Source of the DNA: Streptomyces physcomitrii
Lineage (GTDB): Bacteria; Actinomycetota; Actinomycetes; Streptomycetales; Streptomycetaceae
DNA: 64,000 nt
Direction: 5' to 3'
Assembly (NCBI RefSeq): GCF_012273655.1
Contig: NZ_JAAWWP010000003.1
Span: 248,001 to 312,000, forward strand
Shown here: piece after piece, positions 49,790 to 60,198 of the stretch
Numbering within the stretch: the stretch's first letter is position 1
How the letters are laid out: every line of letters starts with the position of its first letter
Translations under genes and position numbers: made by a program
Notes under the pieces: model-generated
Told to the model about the DNA's origin: nothing
The model's database searches: none
Seen by the model: only the letters and a program-made list of their open reading frames with translations

Positions 49790-51229
49790 ATGCGCACCGC
49801 CCCGCGTCGCCGCCCCGGCAGCCGTCTCCGCCCACCCGCGCACCCGGTGCTGCCCACCTCGCCCGGTTTCTGGCGCAGCCCCCTGCGCGGGCCCTGGTTC
49901 ACCTCGGTGCTCGGGCTCGTCCTGCTGTTCGGGCTCCTGGTGGTGTTCGTGACAGGTCTGCTGTCCTACGCCGCGTACAACCCCTCCCTCTCGCCGGTCA
50001 ACGACAAGACCCCGGACAAGGGCGTCCTCGGCTTCTACCTCTTCGACTGGCCGACCGACCCGCACTGGCTCTACCGCCTCACCCAGGGCGTACACGTCAC
50101 CCTCGGCCTCGCCCTGATCCCCGTGGTCCTGGCCAAGCTCTGGTCCGTGGTCCCGAGGCTCTGGTCGCTGCCGCCGGTGCGCTCGCTCGCGCACGGCGCC
50201 GAACGGCTCTCGCTGCTGCTCCTGGTCGGCGGCGTGCTCTTCCAGTTCGCGACCGGGGTGCTCAACATCCAGCTCGACTACCTCTTCCCCGGCTCCTTCT
50301 ACCCCCTGCACTTCTACGGCGCCTGGGTCTTCTTCGCCGCCTTCGCCCTGCACGCCGCCCTGCGCGTCCCACAGGCCCTGCGCACCCTGCGGAGCGGCGA
50401 GTTGCGTACGCGAGGGACCCGCGACAAGGGCGACGCACACCGCGACGGCGAGCGCGACGAAGACGAGGACGGCAGCCGCACCGACGCCGGCACCCACGCC
50501 GGCCCCACCCCCCATGGCGCCGGCGCCCACGCCGAACTGCTCGCCCCCGCTACGGGGTTGGCGTCCACCGGAGCCGAGCTGCGGTCCCCCGATCCCGACC
50601 CGGGGACCCTGACGAGGCGCGGGGCACTGGGAGTTGTGGGCGCCGGGTCGGCCCTGCTGGTGGTGACGACCGTCGGGCAGAGCATCGGCGGCCCGCTGCG
50701 CGAGACGGCGCTCTTCGCCCCGCACGGCGGCGGTGAACCGGGCGGCGGACCGGGCGGGTTCCAGATCAACAAGACCATGGCCGCGGTGGGCGTCCGGGTC
50801 CAGCAGACCGGCGAGGCTTGGCGGTTGGCCGTCGAGGGCCGGGCGGGCACGGTCCGGCTGAGCCGCGCGGACCTGCTCGCCATGCGCCAGTACGGGGCGG
50901 CGCTGCCGATCGCCTGTGTGGAGGGCTGGTCGACGCCGGACCAGGATTGGCGCGGCGTACGGCTGCGGGACCTCGCCGGGCTCGCCGGGTACCGGGACGG
51001 ACCGCTGCCCGATCTGCTCGTCGAGTCCCTCCAGACGCGCGGCGCCTTCCGCCGGGCGGCGCTGCGGGCCAACCAGGTCGCCGACCCGCGCTCCCTGCTC
51101 GCCCTCGCCGTCAACGGCGCCCCCCTCACCCCCGACCACGGCTTCCCGGCCCGCGTGATCGTCCCCGCCGCCCCCGGGGTCCTGAACACCAAGTGGGTGG
51201 CCCGGCTGACCTTCGGAGACCTGACGTGA
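49790..51229 (+). CDS. Cytochrome b561-like / molybdopterin oxidoreductase fusion
   Basis: A 479-residue fusion. The N-terminal half has four transmembrane helices with histidines (HVTLGLALIP, LHFYGAWVFF) that could hold b-type haems. A charged 70-residue linker and a Tat-like TRRGALGVVGAGSALLV segment follow. The C-terminal domain is of sulfite-oxidase type, with the conserved cysteine in PIACVEGWS that would ligate molybdenum. Such proteins pass electrons between the membrane pool and an extracytoplasmic substrate. The linker makes one protein of what is often two (YedY/YedZ-like). Its last bases overlap the next gene by GTGA. Confidence 0.83.
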   Translation: MRTAPRRRPGSRLRPPAHPVLPTSPGFWRSPLRGPWFTSVLGLVLLFGLLVVFVTGLLSYAAYNPSLSPVNDKTPDKGVLGFYLFDWPTDPHWLYRLTQGVHVTLGLALIPVVLAKLWSVVPRLWSLPPVRSLAHGAERLSLLLLVGGVLFQFATGVLNIQLDYLFPGSFYPLHFYGAWVFFAAFALHAALRVPQALRTLRSGELRTRGTRDKGDAHRDGERDEDEDGSRTDAGTHAGPTPHGAGAHAELLAPATGLASTGAELRSPDPDPGTLTRRGALGVVGAGSALLVVTTVGQSIGGPLRETALFAPHGGGEPGGGPGGFQINKTMAAVGVRVQQTGEAWRLAVEGRAGTVRLSRADLLAMRQYGAALPIACVEGWSTPDQDWRGVRLRDLAGLAGYRDGPLPDLLVESLQTRGAFRRAALRANQVADPRSLLALAVNGAPLTPDHGFPARVIVPAAPGVLNTKWVARLTFGDLT

Positions 51230-51918
51230 GCCCGCGCCCGGAAGACTCCCCCGCCCCGGACGACTCCTCCGGCCCCGAAGACTCCCCCGCCCCCGACAAC
51301 TCCCCTGATCCCGAACGCCCTTCCGCCCCCGAAGGCTCCTCCCGCCCCGAGGGCGAGAAGCCCCCCGCCGGGGACCGCCCGCCCCGCCCCCACCGCGCGG
51401 CCGGCCGGCCGGCCCGCGGCCACCGCTCCCGGAGCGGTACCGCCCGCGACGGCCTGCGCCGCCGTGCGGCCCGCCTCGTCGGCGCCGGGCCGCTCACCCT
51501 CCTCCTGCTCGCCGCCTCCTTCGCGCTCGCCTGCTACGCCGGGGTACGGCTCCTTGAGGACGACTGGTGGGGCGTACTGCTGTGGTTCGCCGGGGCCGCG
51601 CTCCTGCACGACCTGGTGCTGCTGCCGCTGTACGCGCTGGCCGACCGGGCGCTGCGGAGCCTGTTCCGGGGGCGCCGCCGGGGCCGGGTGAACCACCTCC
51701 GGGTGCCGGCCGCTCTCTCGCTGCTCCTGCTGCTCGTCTGGCTGCCGCTCATCACCCGCCGCCGCCCGGCCAAGTACGCGGGCGCCACGGGCCTGTCCCC
51801 CGAGGTGTTCCTGCCCCGCTGGCTCGCGGTGACGGCCGCGCTCTTCGCCCTCTCCGCGGCCTGGGCGCTGCTCCGGGAGGCCCGCGCCCGGCACCGTTCA
51901 CGTACTCCCGCGAAGTGA
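51226..51918 (+). CDS. Membrane protein coupled to the molybdopterin fusion
   Basis: A 230-residue protein starting at GTG that overlaps the preceding stop codon by 4 bp. The first 75 residues are Pro/Asp/Ser-rich repeats (PEDSPAPD, PDPERPSAP). Three to four transmembrane helices follow (GPLTLLLLAASFALACYAG, then LHDLVLLPLYALAD and later two). I do not recognise a named family. Coupled expression suggests it belongs to the same redox unit. It is convergent with the methyltransferase gene. Confidence 0.75.
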   Translation: MSPRPEDSPAPDDSSGPEDSPAPDNSPDPERPSAPEGSSRPEGEKPPAGDRPPRPHRAAGRPARGHRSRSGTARDGLRRRAARLVGAGPLTLLLLAASFALACYAGVRLLEDDWWGVLLWFAGAALLHDLVLLPLYALADRALRSLFRGRRRGRVNHLRVPAALSLLLLLVWLPLITRRRPAKYAGATGLSPEVFLPRWLAVTAALFALSAAWALLREARARHRSRTPAK

Positions 51919-52123
51919 ACGGGCGCCGGAACACGGCAAGATGAACCGGCGCCCGACCGCAGCGGACCGAACCGGCCCCGGGCAACGGCGAATTGAGCGG
52001 TCCGGGCCGTACGGTTCCGGGCCGCCGTACGCCACCGAGGCCGCCCCGACCGCGCATCTCCCCGGCGGCGGTCCCCAACTCGACTGCCACCGCCGGAAGT
52101 TCACACCCCGGGGCGGAAGGGGC

Positions 52124-52840
52124 TCAGCCCCGCCCCGGCGCCTCCGCCTCCATGGCCGCCGCCGGGGCCACCCCCGTACTGCGGCGCAGGGCGACGAACT
52201 CCCGTTCCGGGGTGGTCCAGTGGTCGGCCGTGCGCCACAGCGGTGGGCGGGCGTGCCGGAGCAGCGCCTCGGTGCCGAGGCGGGCCCAGGGGAACTGCGG
52301 GCTGCTGCGGCCCATGCCGTCGTCGACCCGTACCCACAGCCTCTCGTCCACATCGACCGGCACTGTCTCCGCTATCAACAGGCCACCGGGGGCGAGGAGT
52401 TGGGCGCAGCGCAGAAGCAGGCGGCGGGGGTCGCCGCCGATGCCGATATTGCCGTCGAGCAGGAGCACCGTGCCCCAGCGCCCCTCGCCGGGCAGCCGGG
52501 CGAAGACCGAGCGGCGCAGGGCCTGGCCGCCGAGGGCGAGGGTGTGGGCGACGGCGGCCTGGCTGATGTCGATGCCGAGGGTGCGCCTGCCGCGCCCGGC
52601 AAGCGCGGCGACCAGCCGCCCGGGGCCGCAGCCGATGTCGAGGACGGCGCCCTCGCACCGGCCGAGCGCGGCGAGGTCGGCCTCGTCCGCGGTGGCGCAC
52701 CAGCGCTCCACGTCGAGCGGCAGCAGCCAGCCGTCGTGGCGGCGCAGGAACAGCGGCCCGCGCCCCGCGCGCAGCGCCTGCGCGTACGGGTCGCCGGGCG
52801 CCGTACACCAGGGCGGTGCCGCCTCCCGGGCCGTACTCAC
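52124..52840 (-). CDS. Class I SAM-dependent methyltransferase
   Basis: A 238-residue enzyme. The SAM-binding motif LDIGCGPGRLVAAL is near residue 68, the acidic loop GIDIS follows, and a later strand reads GGLLIAETVPVD. It starts at GTG overlapping the stop of the DUF2064 gene by 4 bp and is the third gene of that operon. The substrate is unknown; the neighbouring sugar-transfer genes hint at a glycan or glycolipid. Length is normal for a single-domain methyltransferase. Confidence 0.85.
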   Translation of the reverse strand: MSTAREAAPPWCTAPGDPYAQALRAGRGPLFLRRHDGWLLPLDVERWCATADEADLAALGRCEGAVLDIGCGPGRLVAALAGRGRRTLGIDISQAAVAHTLALGGQALRRSVFARLPGEGRWGTVLLLDGNIGIGGDPRRLLLRCAQLLAPGGLLIAETVPVDVDERLWVRVDDGMGRSSPQFPWARLGTEALLRHARPPLWRTADHWTTPEREFVALRRSTGVAPAAAMEAEAPGRG

Positions 52841-53472
52841 CTCGCCCCCGCGGCGAGGCGCCCGAGGGTGGCGGCGAAGCGGCTGCCGGGGGCCTCGGCG
52901 GCGACGGCGGTGGCGTCGGCGGCGGTGTCCACGTCCCGCAGCACCGGCAGGTCCCGCACCCTGAGGCCCGCGCCGGTCAGCCGGGCCCGCTGGTAGGCGC
53001 CGGTGTGCGGGGTGGACATCGGGACGCCGCGCAGCAGGGCGGGGTCGGGCGCGGCGAGGCCGAGCGCCCAGAAGCCGCCGTCCTCGGCGGGCCCGAACCA
53101 GGCCCCGGTGTCCGTCCAGGCGTCCGGCGCCAGCGCGGGGGCGAGATGCCGGGCGGTGAGCTGCGGGGTGTCCATGCCGACCAGGAGGGCGGGCCCCTCG
53201 ACGGCGGCGAAGGCCGCGGCGAGGCGGGCGTCGAGCCCGCCCGGGCACTGCGGCCACACCTCGAAGCCGGGCGGCAGCCAGGGCCCGGGGGCGCCGTCGA
53301 GGACGAGGACGCGGCGGGCGGCGGGCAGCGCCAGCACGGTGTGCAGGGTGTCCGCGAGCGCGGCCTCGGCGAGCCGGGCCGCCTCCTCATGGCTGAACGG
53401 CGGCACCAGACGGGTCTTCACCCGCCCCGGCCGGGGCTCCTTGGCGAGCACGAGCAGCGTGGCGGCACTCAC
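52837..53472 (-). CDS. DUF2064 / TIGR04282 family glycosyltransferase-like protein
   Basis: A 211-residue GT-A-like protein. It opens LLVLAKEPRPGRVKTRL, the usual nucleotide-binding start of this family, with GMDTPQL (DxD-like acidic site) near the middle and GPAEDGGFWALGL following. Related genes occur beside GT2 enzymes and methyltransferases in many bacteria; reported roles include arsenosugar-linked pathways, which may not apply here. GTG start and stop both overlap neighbours by 4 bp, so it is the middle gene of a tightly coupled three-gene operon. Confidence 0.83.
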   Translation of the reverse strand: MSAATLLVLAKEPRPGRVKTRLVPPFSHEEAARLAEAALADTLHTVLALPAARRVLVLDGAPGPWLPPGFEVWPQCPGGLDARLAAAFAAVEGPALLVGMDTPQLTARHLAPALAPDAWTDTGAWFGPAEDGGFWALGLAAPDPALLRGVPMSTPHTGAYQRARLTGAGLRVRDLPVLRDVDTAADATAVAAEAPGSRFAATLGRLAAGAR

Positions 53473-54449
53473 CGTCCCCTCACCTCGCCCCGCACCCGCG
53501 ACGCCTCCCGCGATTCCCGTTCACCGGGTTCACCGGGTTCACCGGGTTCACCGGGTTCATCGGGTTCATCGGGCCGCCGCTCCCGCCCGTCGATCCGGTC
53601 CCGCCCGTCGATCGGCTCCCGCCCGTCGATCGGCTCCGGGCCGTCGATCCGGTCCCCCTCGTCGAGCCGGTCCTGATCGGCGAACCGCTCCCGGTCGCCG
53701 AATCGCTCCCGGTCACCGAATCGCTCCCGGTCACCGAACTGCTCCCGGTCGCGGGCCGGGGCGGTGCCCGGGCGCGGGGGTGCGGCCAGTACGCCGCGCA
53801 TGTCCCGTACCGCCTGCCAGGTGCCGCGCCAGGTCCCGGTCACCTTCGACTTCCCGCTGCGCGGCAGGTACGGCACGTCGTGCTCCGCCACCCGCCAGCC
53901 CTCGTCGGCGGCGCGTACCACCATCTCCAGCGGATAGCCGCTGCGCCGGTCGGTGAGGCCGAGGCCGAGCAGTTCGGCGCGGCGGGCGGCGCGCAGCGGG
54001 CCGAGGTCGTGCAGGGCCAGGCCGGTGCGCCGGCGCAGCATCCGGGCGAGCGCCAGGTTCCCCGCGCGGGCGTGCGCGGGCCAGGCGCCCCGGCCGCGGG
54101 CCCGCCTGCGGCCGAGCACCAGGTCGGCCCCGCCCCGCGCGAGCAGCCGTACGAAGGGGGCGAGGAGGGCGGGGTCCAGCGAGGCGTCGCAGTCGCAGAA
54201 GCAGACGTACTCGGCCTCGGCCGCGAGCAGCCCGGCGTGGCAGGCGGAGCCGAAGCCGCGCCGCGGCTCGTACACCACGGTGGCGCCGAGCGAGCGCGCG
54301 ATCCGGTCGCTGCCGTCGGTCGAGCCGTTGTCCACGACGATCGCCCGCCAGCCCGCGGGTACGCGGCCGAGCACCCAGGGCAGGGCCTCGGCCTCGTCGA
54401 GACACGGGAGCACCAGGTCGGCGCGCGGGAGTGGGGAGGAGGCAGTCAC
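53469..54449 (-). CDS. GT2-family glycosyltransferase with repeat-rich C-terminal tail
   Basis: A 326-residue protein. Residues 1-225 are a GT-A/GT2 domain: VLPCLDEAEALPWVL, DNGSTDGSD for nucleotide binding and CDCDASLDP as acidic metal site. Residues about 235-326 are not part of the fold: hexapeptides GDRERF and REPIDG, then GEP tripeptides, encoded by 18-bp and 9-bp DNA repeats (53519-53752). It heads the operon with DUF2064 and the methyltransferase. Likely action is transfer of a sugar to polyprenyl phosphate or a lipid at the membrane; this is inferred from the family. Confidence 0.85.
   Translation of the reverse strand: MTASSPLPRADLVLPCLDEAEALPWVLGRVPAGWRAIVVDNGSTDGSDRIARSLGATVVYEPRRGFGSACHAGLLAAEAEYVCFCDCDASLDPALLAPFVRLLARGGADLVLGRRRARGRGAWPAHARAGNLALARMLRRRTGLALHDLGPLRAARRAELLGLGLTDRRSGYPLEMVVRAADEGWRVAEHDVPYLPRSGKSKVTGTWRGTWQAVRDMRGVLAAPPRPGTAPARDREQFGDRERFGDRERFGDRERFADQDRLDEGDRIDGPEPIDGREPIDGRDRIDGRERRPDEPDEPGEPGEPGEPGERESREASRVRGEVRGR
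53519..53752. repeat. 9-bp and 18-bp tandem repeats in the GT2 gene tail
   Basis: From 53519 to 53572 the 9-bp unit TTCACCGGG (later TTCATCGGG) repeats six times. From about 53583 and again from 53680 to 53752, 18-bp units such as CTCCCGGTCACCGAATCG repeat. All are multiples of three and stay in frame. Confidence 0.85.
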
Positions 54450-54495
54450 GCGTCTCAGCCTACGGAGACATTCCGGGCAAAATGGAAGCGAACTG

Positions 54496-54538
54496 CTTAC
54501 GAAACGCGGACGTCAGCTTCTTACGAAACGCGGACGTC
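54496..54538. promoter_or_regulatory. 19-bp direct repeats before the two-component system
   Basis: CTTACGAAACGCGGACGTC is perfectly repeated at 54496-54514 and 54520-54538, offset by 24 bp. It lies in the 147-bp divergent gap between the GT2 operon and the response regulator gene. OmpR-type regulators bind tandem direct repeats, so this is a likely site for the adjacent regulator. Confidence 0.7.
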
Positions 54539-54596
54539 CGATCCCGCCGCCCTCCACACCACCCCCCGTACGCGGGCCCGGTGGGAGGCTTGCCAC

Positions 54597-56051
<1,455 letters not shown>

Positions 56052-56055
56052 TCCC

Positions 56056-57165
56056 GTGCACGACGTACTCGCCATGGCCCTGCTCGCCTTTCTCGGGGCC
56101 GCCGCCGCGGGCCTGCTCGGAGCGGGGGCGCTGGTGCTGCTGCGGCACCGTTCGCTGACCGTCTCGCTGACAGTGGTCTCGGCGGTCGCGGTCACCGCGA
56201 TGCTCGCGGGCACGCTGGCGGTGGCCTGGGCGATGTTCCTCTCGGCGCACGATCTGACGGTGGTCACCACGGTGGTGGCGATGGCCGCGGTGGTCTCGCT
56301 GGCCACCGCGCTGCTGCTCGGCCGGTGGGTGGTGGCCCGCAGCCGGGCGCTCACCCTGGCCACCCGTACCTTCGGCGAGGGCGGCAGCTTCGACGCCCCC
56401 GGCGAACCGGCGACCGCCGAACTGGCCGCGCTGTCCCGCGAGTTGGAGGCCACCAGCAGCAAACTGGCCGAGTCCCGCAGCCGCGAGCGCGCCCTGGAGG
56501 CCGCCCGCCGCGAGCTGGTCGCCTGGATCTCGCACGATCTGCGGACCCCGCTCGCGGGCCTGCGCGCCATGGCGGAGGCCCTGGAGGACGGGGTGGCGGC
56601 CGAGCCCGACCGCTATCTGCGCCGGATGCGCACCGAGGTCGAACACCTCGACTCGATGGTCGGCGACCTCTTCGAACTCTCCCGTATACACGCCGGGGCG
56701 ATGGAGCTGACCCCGTCCCGGATGAGCGTCTACGACCTGGTCGGCGACGCGCTCGCGGGCGCCGACGCGGTGGCGCGCGAGCACGGGGTACGGCTGGTCG
56801 GCGACCGGGTGGCCGCGCTGCCGGTGGAGGTCGACGGCAAGGAGATGAGCCGCGTCCTCGGCAATCTGCTCCTCAACGCGATCCGCCGCACCCCCGCCGA
56901 CGGCACCGTCGCCGTGACCGCCGAACGCTCCCCCGGGGGCGTCGTCCTCGCGGTCATCGACGGCTGCGGCGGCATCCCCGAGGAGGACCTGCCCCGCGTC
57001 TTCGACACCGGCTGGCGCGGCACCGCCTCCCGCACCCCGCCCGGCGCCGGCCTGGGCCTCGCCATCGTCCGCGGCATCGTCGAGGCCCACCGCGGCCAGG
57101 CCGCCGTCCGCAACGTCACCGGCGGCTGCTGCTTCGAGGTGACCCTGCCGGTGGCGGAGGCCTGA
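56056..57165 (+). CDS. Sensor histidine kinase
   Basis: A 369-residue kinase. Three hydrophobic segments lie in the first 90 residues (about 3-29, 36-61 and 68-88), with no large extracytoplasmic sensor, so it may sense the membrane or a partner. A HAMP-like stretch leads to the phospho-acceptor His160 in [11 protein letters not shown]1 (DGCGGIP) and G2 (GAGLGLAI) boxes follow. The GTG start is 5 bp after the regulator stop, so they form one operon with a shared divergent promoter toward the GT2 operon. Confidence 0.9.
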   Translation: MHDVLAMALLAFLGAAAAGLLGAGALVLLRHRSLTVSLTVVSAVAVTAMLAGTLAVAWAMFLSAHDLTVVTTVVAMAAVVSLATALLLGRWVVARSRALTLATRTFGEGGSFDAPGEPATAELAALSRELEATSSKLAESRSRERALEAARRELVAWISHDLRTPLAGLRAMAEALEDGVAAEPDRYLRRMRTEVEHLDSMVGDLFELSRIHAGAMELTPSRMSVYDLVGDALAGADAVAREHGVRLVGDRVAALPVEVDGKEMSRVLGNLLLNAIRRTPADGTVAVTAERSPGGVVLAVIDGCGGIPEEDLPRVFDTGWRGTASRTPPGAGLGLAIVRGIVEAHRGQAAVRNVTGGCCFEVTLPVAEA

Positions 57166-57361
57166 CCCCGAAGAGGCCCACGGCGCCCGAACCACCGTGC
57201 CGCACACCCGACTTCACCGAACGCCACTCCACCCGGCACCGCCGCGCCCTCAGTGCATCAGCCCCGGACCACCTCGACCCCCCTCCACCCCGCGAGCGAT
57301 ACTGAAGCGCCCGTCACCGCGTGCCTTCCTGTGCACGGCCGAACCCGAGTTGAGCCCGTTC

Positions 57362-58618
57362 ATGAACTTCGCCCCGCCGCCTGCCCGTCCCGCCCCGGGG
57401 CACCCCGCTCCCTGGACCGCCCCGACGCCCGTGGAGCACGCCCTGTACGAGGCGCGGAGCCGCGGCGACTGGCCCGGGTACTTCGACGTACTCGCGCGGG
57501 CGAAGCTCTTCTTCGAGATACGGCCGGACAAGGCGGACGAGCAGGATTCCGTCCACCCGGCCTTCCGGCGCGACCCGTGGGGCAGGAACCGCTGGCTGCA
57601 CCTGTACACGGAGGGGATGCTGCCGCCGCCGGTGCCGGGGCAGTTCTTCGACTGGGAGCCGCTGCGCTGGTTCGCGCAGCCCTCCTGGCTGGTGCCGCAG
57701 GCGGTGACGAGCTTCGTGGTCAACCCGGGCAGCCCCTGCGAGGCGGTGCTGCCGACCGTGCCGCCGCACCACGCGCTGTGGGCGGGCGCCGGTGAACGTG
57801 CCGGGATGCCGCGCTTCGCGGGACAGCTGCGGGCCCTGAACGTGGGCGGCGCGCTGCGCGGACCGGTCGCGCACGGGCTCGCCTGCGGGGCGCTGCTCTG
57901 CGTCAGCAACGGCTCGCTGTGGAACGCCATGGCCTGGCACGGCACCGGATACCCGGGCGAGCGGCAGCGGCTCAAGGAGTGGTGGGGCATCACCACCCGG
58001 GAGCAATGGCTCAGCGTGCTCAGGCAGTTGCTCGACTGCGAGGCGCACAGCGCGGTATGGGAGTTCGCGCTCGGGCTGCGCCGTACCATCGCCCGCGACT
58101 TCGGCGGGCACGTCGACCCGGCGTACTGGCGGCAGTCGGTGGAGATCGTGATGCGCCGCAACGCGGGCGAGGCGACGGAGCTGACCGCCGAGGGCGTCAC
58201 CCGGATCGAGCCCCGGCCCGAGTCCGAGACGGCGGCCCGTATCGAGGGCGTGCAGCGGCTGATCGGACGCATCACCCGCTACGAGGCGCGGATGCGGGCC
58301 GACGGCATCCTCGCCGCGAACCGGTACGTCACCTCCGTGGAGGCCTGGGACCTCGGGCGGGCCTCGAAGATGGCGAGGTGGGGTCTCGGCGCCCGGTTCG
58401 GCACCCTGGAGGAGGCGGAGCGCGCGGTGGTCCAGGCGGGCCGGAGCGCCGCCCTCGCCTACCGCTCCTGGCCGGACTTCTCGGCCGGATACATCCTCGG
58501 GCGCTGCCTCCACTTCGACGAGGAGGAATTCGGCTCCTGGTACGAGGAGATGGCCGAGGCCCACCGGATCCTGATGACCGAAGAGGCGAGCCCCTGGCGC
58601 AACATCCCGTTCCGGTAG
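57362..58618 (+). CDS. DUF1266 domain protein
   Basis: A 418-residue protein. The C-terminal half, from about 190 to the end, is the DUF1266 domain with NVGGALRGPVAHGLACGALLCVSNG at its edge and the pattern AWDLGRASKMARWGL near 345. The N-terminal half (EHALYEARSRGDWPGYFDVLARAKLFF) looks like an SseB-type or similar module. Family function is unknown; bacterial relatives include YbeU/YbeR. The ATG has a weak GAG upstream. It is followed by a strong terminator. Confidence 0.8.
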   Translation: MNFAPPPARPAPGHPAPWTAPTPVEHALYEARSRGDWPGYFDVLARAKLFFEIRPDKADEQDSVHPAFRRDPWGRNRWLHLYTEGMLPPPVPGQFFDWEPLRWFAQPSWLVPQAVTSFVVNPGSPCEAVLPTVPPHHALWAGAGERAGMPRFAGQLRALNVGGALRGPVAHGLACGALLCVSNGSLWNAMAWHGTGYPGERQRLKEWWGITTREQWLSVLRQLLDCEAHSAVWEFALGLRRTIARDFGGHVDPAYWRQSVEIVMRRNAGEATELTAEGVTRIEPRPESETAARIEGVQRLIGRITRYEARMRADGILAANRYVTSVEAWDLGRASKMARWGLGARFGTLEEAERAVVQAGRSAALAYRSWPDFSAGYILGRCLHFDEEEFGSWYEEMAEAHRILMTEEASPWRNIPFR

Positions 58619-58700
58619 GCCCGGGCCCGACGCTCCGGCCTCCGACCTCCGAGGCCGAGGCGAACCGGACGGTCTTCCAACTGCCGCATGCCCCACACCA

Positions 58701-58733
58701 AAGGGCCCCCCGCGACCATCGCGGCGGGCCCTT
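58701..58733. terminator. Strong hairpin terminator between convergent genes
   Basis: AAGGGCCC (58701-58708) pairs with GGGCCCTT (58726-58733), and CCGCGA (58710-58715) pairs with TCGCGG (58719-58724) inside, with one C-C mismatch and a CCA loop. It lies between the DUF1266 gene and the convergent carboxypeptidase gene. Confidence 0.85.
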
Positions 58734-58769
58734 CTCGCGGTGCTGCTACGGCTGTTGTGCCGCCGTGTC

Positions 58770-59753
58770 TCAGTCGCGCTGGGCCGAGGCCGGGAGCTTG
58801 CGGAGGGTCATGTTCTTCGCAGTCTTGGTGCCGAAGGCGTGGTCCATGAGCTTGCCCGCGTCCTTGAAGCGGTCGGCGGAGTCGTTCAGGAGGACGCCGA
58901 CCACGGTCTTGGAGCCGCGGGTGCCCGCGAAGACGAGGCAGGGTCCGGCCGGGGTGTTGGTGCCGGTCTTGACGCCGATCGTGCCCTTGTAGGAGCCGAG
59001 CAGCTTATTGGTGTTGTACCAGGTGTAGGTCCGGGTGCCGCCGTTCGCGGCGGGGGCCTTCTGGACGGTCTGGGTGGACTTCACGACGGTGCGGAAGTCG
59101 GTCTTCTTCAGGGCGTGGCGGGTGAGGTTCGCCAGGTCCTTGGGGCTCGAATAGGTCTTGCCCTTGGGGGAGTTGCCGTCGAAGGAGTCGAAGGCGGTGT
59201 TCTTCAGGCCGAGTTCCTTGGCCTTGGCGTTCATCTTGGAGATGAAGGACTTCGTGCGCGCGGCGGTGGTCGTGCCGCTGCCGAAGGTGTCGGCGAGCGC
59301 CATGGCGGCGTCGCAGCCGGAGGGCAGCATCGTCGCGTAGAGGAGCTGGCGCACGGTGAGCTTGTCGCCGGTGCGCAGGTCGGCGGTGCTGGCGCCCATC
59401 TTGGCGACGTAGTCGCGGTAGGCCTGCTTGACGGTGACCTTGCGGTTGAGGTCGACGCCCTTGGTGTCGAGGACGACGCTGACCGTCATGATCTTGGTGG
59501 TGCTCGCCATCTGGCGGCGGGTGTCACCGGCCTTGCTGAACAGGCTCTTGCCGTTGGCGTTGTCCAGCAGATAGGCGCCCTTGGCGCCGACCGTCGGGGC
59601 CTTGGCGGCGGCCGGTGCGGCCTGGACCGGTCCGGCCTGGACCGGTGCCGCCTGGGCGGGCGCGGCCAGGGCGCCGCCCGCGAGGACGAGGCCGGTGGTC
59701 AGGGCGATGCCCGCGGTCGTGCGGGCGCCGGTGAGGCGAAGACGTGCGCTCAC
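58770..59753 (-). CDS. D-alanyl-D-alanine carboxypeptidase (DacA-type, class A PBP-like)
   Basis: A 327-residue serine peptidase that trims the terminal D-Ala from peptidoglycan stem peptides. The signal peptide ends in the Ala/Pro region (about 30-50, with AAPVQAG repeats). The SxxK motif STTK is at 84-87, SGC replaces SxN in LPSGCDA, and KTG is in VKTGTN. The SGC variant is common among actinobacterial S11 enzymes. There is no membrane anchor at the C-terminus, so it may be free or loosely bound. GTG at 59753 follows GGGGGT. It is divergent from the GntR gene. Confidence 0.9.
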   Translation of the reverse strand: MSARLRLTGARTTAGIALTTGLVLAGGALAAPAQAAPVQAGPVQAAPAAAKAPTVGAKGAYLLDNANGKSLFSKAGDTRRQMASTTKIMTVSVVLDTKGVDLNRKVTVKQAYRDYVAKMGASTADLRTGDKLTVRQLLYATMLPSGCDAAMALADTFGSGTTTAARTKSFISKMNAKAKELGLKNTAFDSFDGNSPKGKTYSSPKDLANLTRHALKKTDFRTVVKSTQTVQKAPAANGGTRTYTWYNTNKLLGSYKGTIGVKTGTNTPAGPCLVFAGTRGSKTVVGVLLNDSADRFKDAGKLMDHAFGTKTAKNMTLRKLPASAQRD

Positions 59754-59827
59754 AGCGCGTACCCCCGTTGATTCGCTGGTCAAGGTGAACGCTCCGGTGG
59801 GATCGAAGGACCGAATGGTTCGCTCTA

Positions 59828-59859
59828 CCTGAGAAGTTCTGTGCCTGAGAGGTTCTGTC
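59828..59859. promoter_or_regulatory. 16-bp tandem repeat near the carboxypeptidase promoter
   Basis: Two copies differ at only two positions (59828-59843, 59844-59859). Their place before the carboxypeptidase gene suggests a regulator-binding site or promoter duplication. Weak evidence only. Confidence 0.45.
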
Positions 59860-60186
59860 GGGATGTCGAAAGGTGAGGTCTGGAACAAGGCGGAATGTCT
59901 GGTATGGGTGCCCGCGTCCGCTCGGCCGTCGGTGAGCGGTTCGCCCGCGACCACGGCGATCCCGGACGGGGCGCCTGTGATCCGCATGACGAAACGGGGC
60001 AACCGGAGGATACGCGGTCCCGGCGGCCCGGTCCGCCCTCCCCCTCCAACCTGCCGAAATCGGAACCGCATTGCCGCACCGGACCACACCCGCGGACGGG
60101 GACCTCCCGGCCGCGCGGCGATCCGTACGGCGTCTTTCCGCTGTCCGCATGGCGAAACGCCGGAGCCCTCGGATACCTGTTGCATC

Positions 60187-60192
60187 TAAGCT
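60187..60192 (+). promoter_or_regulatory. TANNNT -10 element of the leaderless GntR gene
   Basis: TAAGCT ends 6 nt before the ATG at 60199; there is no ribosome-binding site. It matches the spacing at the MOSC, epimerase and molybdopterin genes. Confidence 0.6.
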
Positions 60193-60198
60193 GTGCGC

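Larger units (their letters stand above)
59754..60198. other. 445-bp divergent gap before the GntR gene
   Basis: It holds a 16-bp tandem repeat (CCTGAGAAGTTCTGTG and CCTGAGAGGTTCTGTC, 59828-59859) 75 bp before the carboxypeptidase start, and the leaderless -10 element of the GntR gene at the right end. No gene is supported in the middle 300 bp. Confidence 0.65.
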
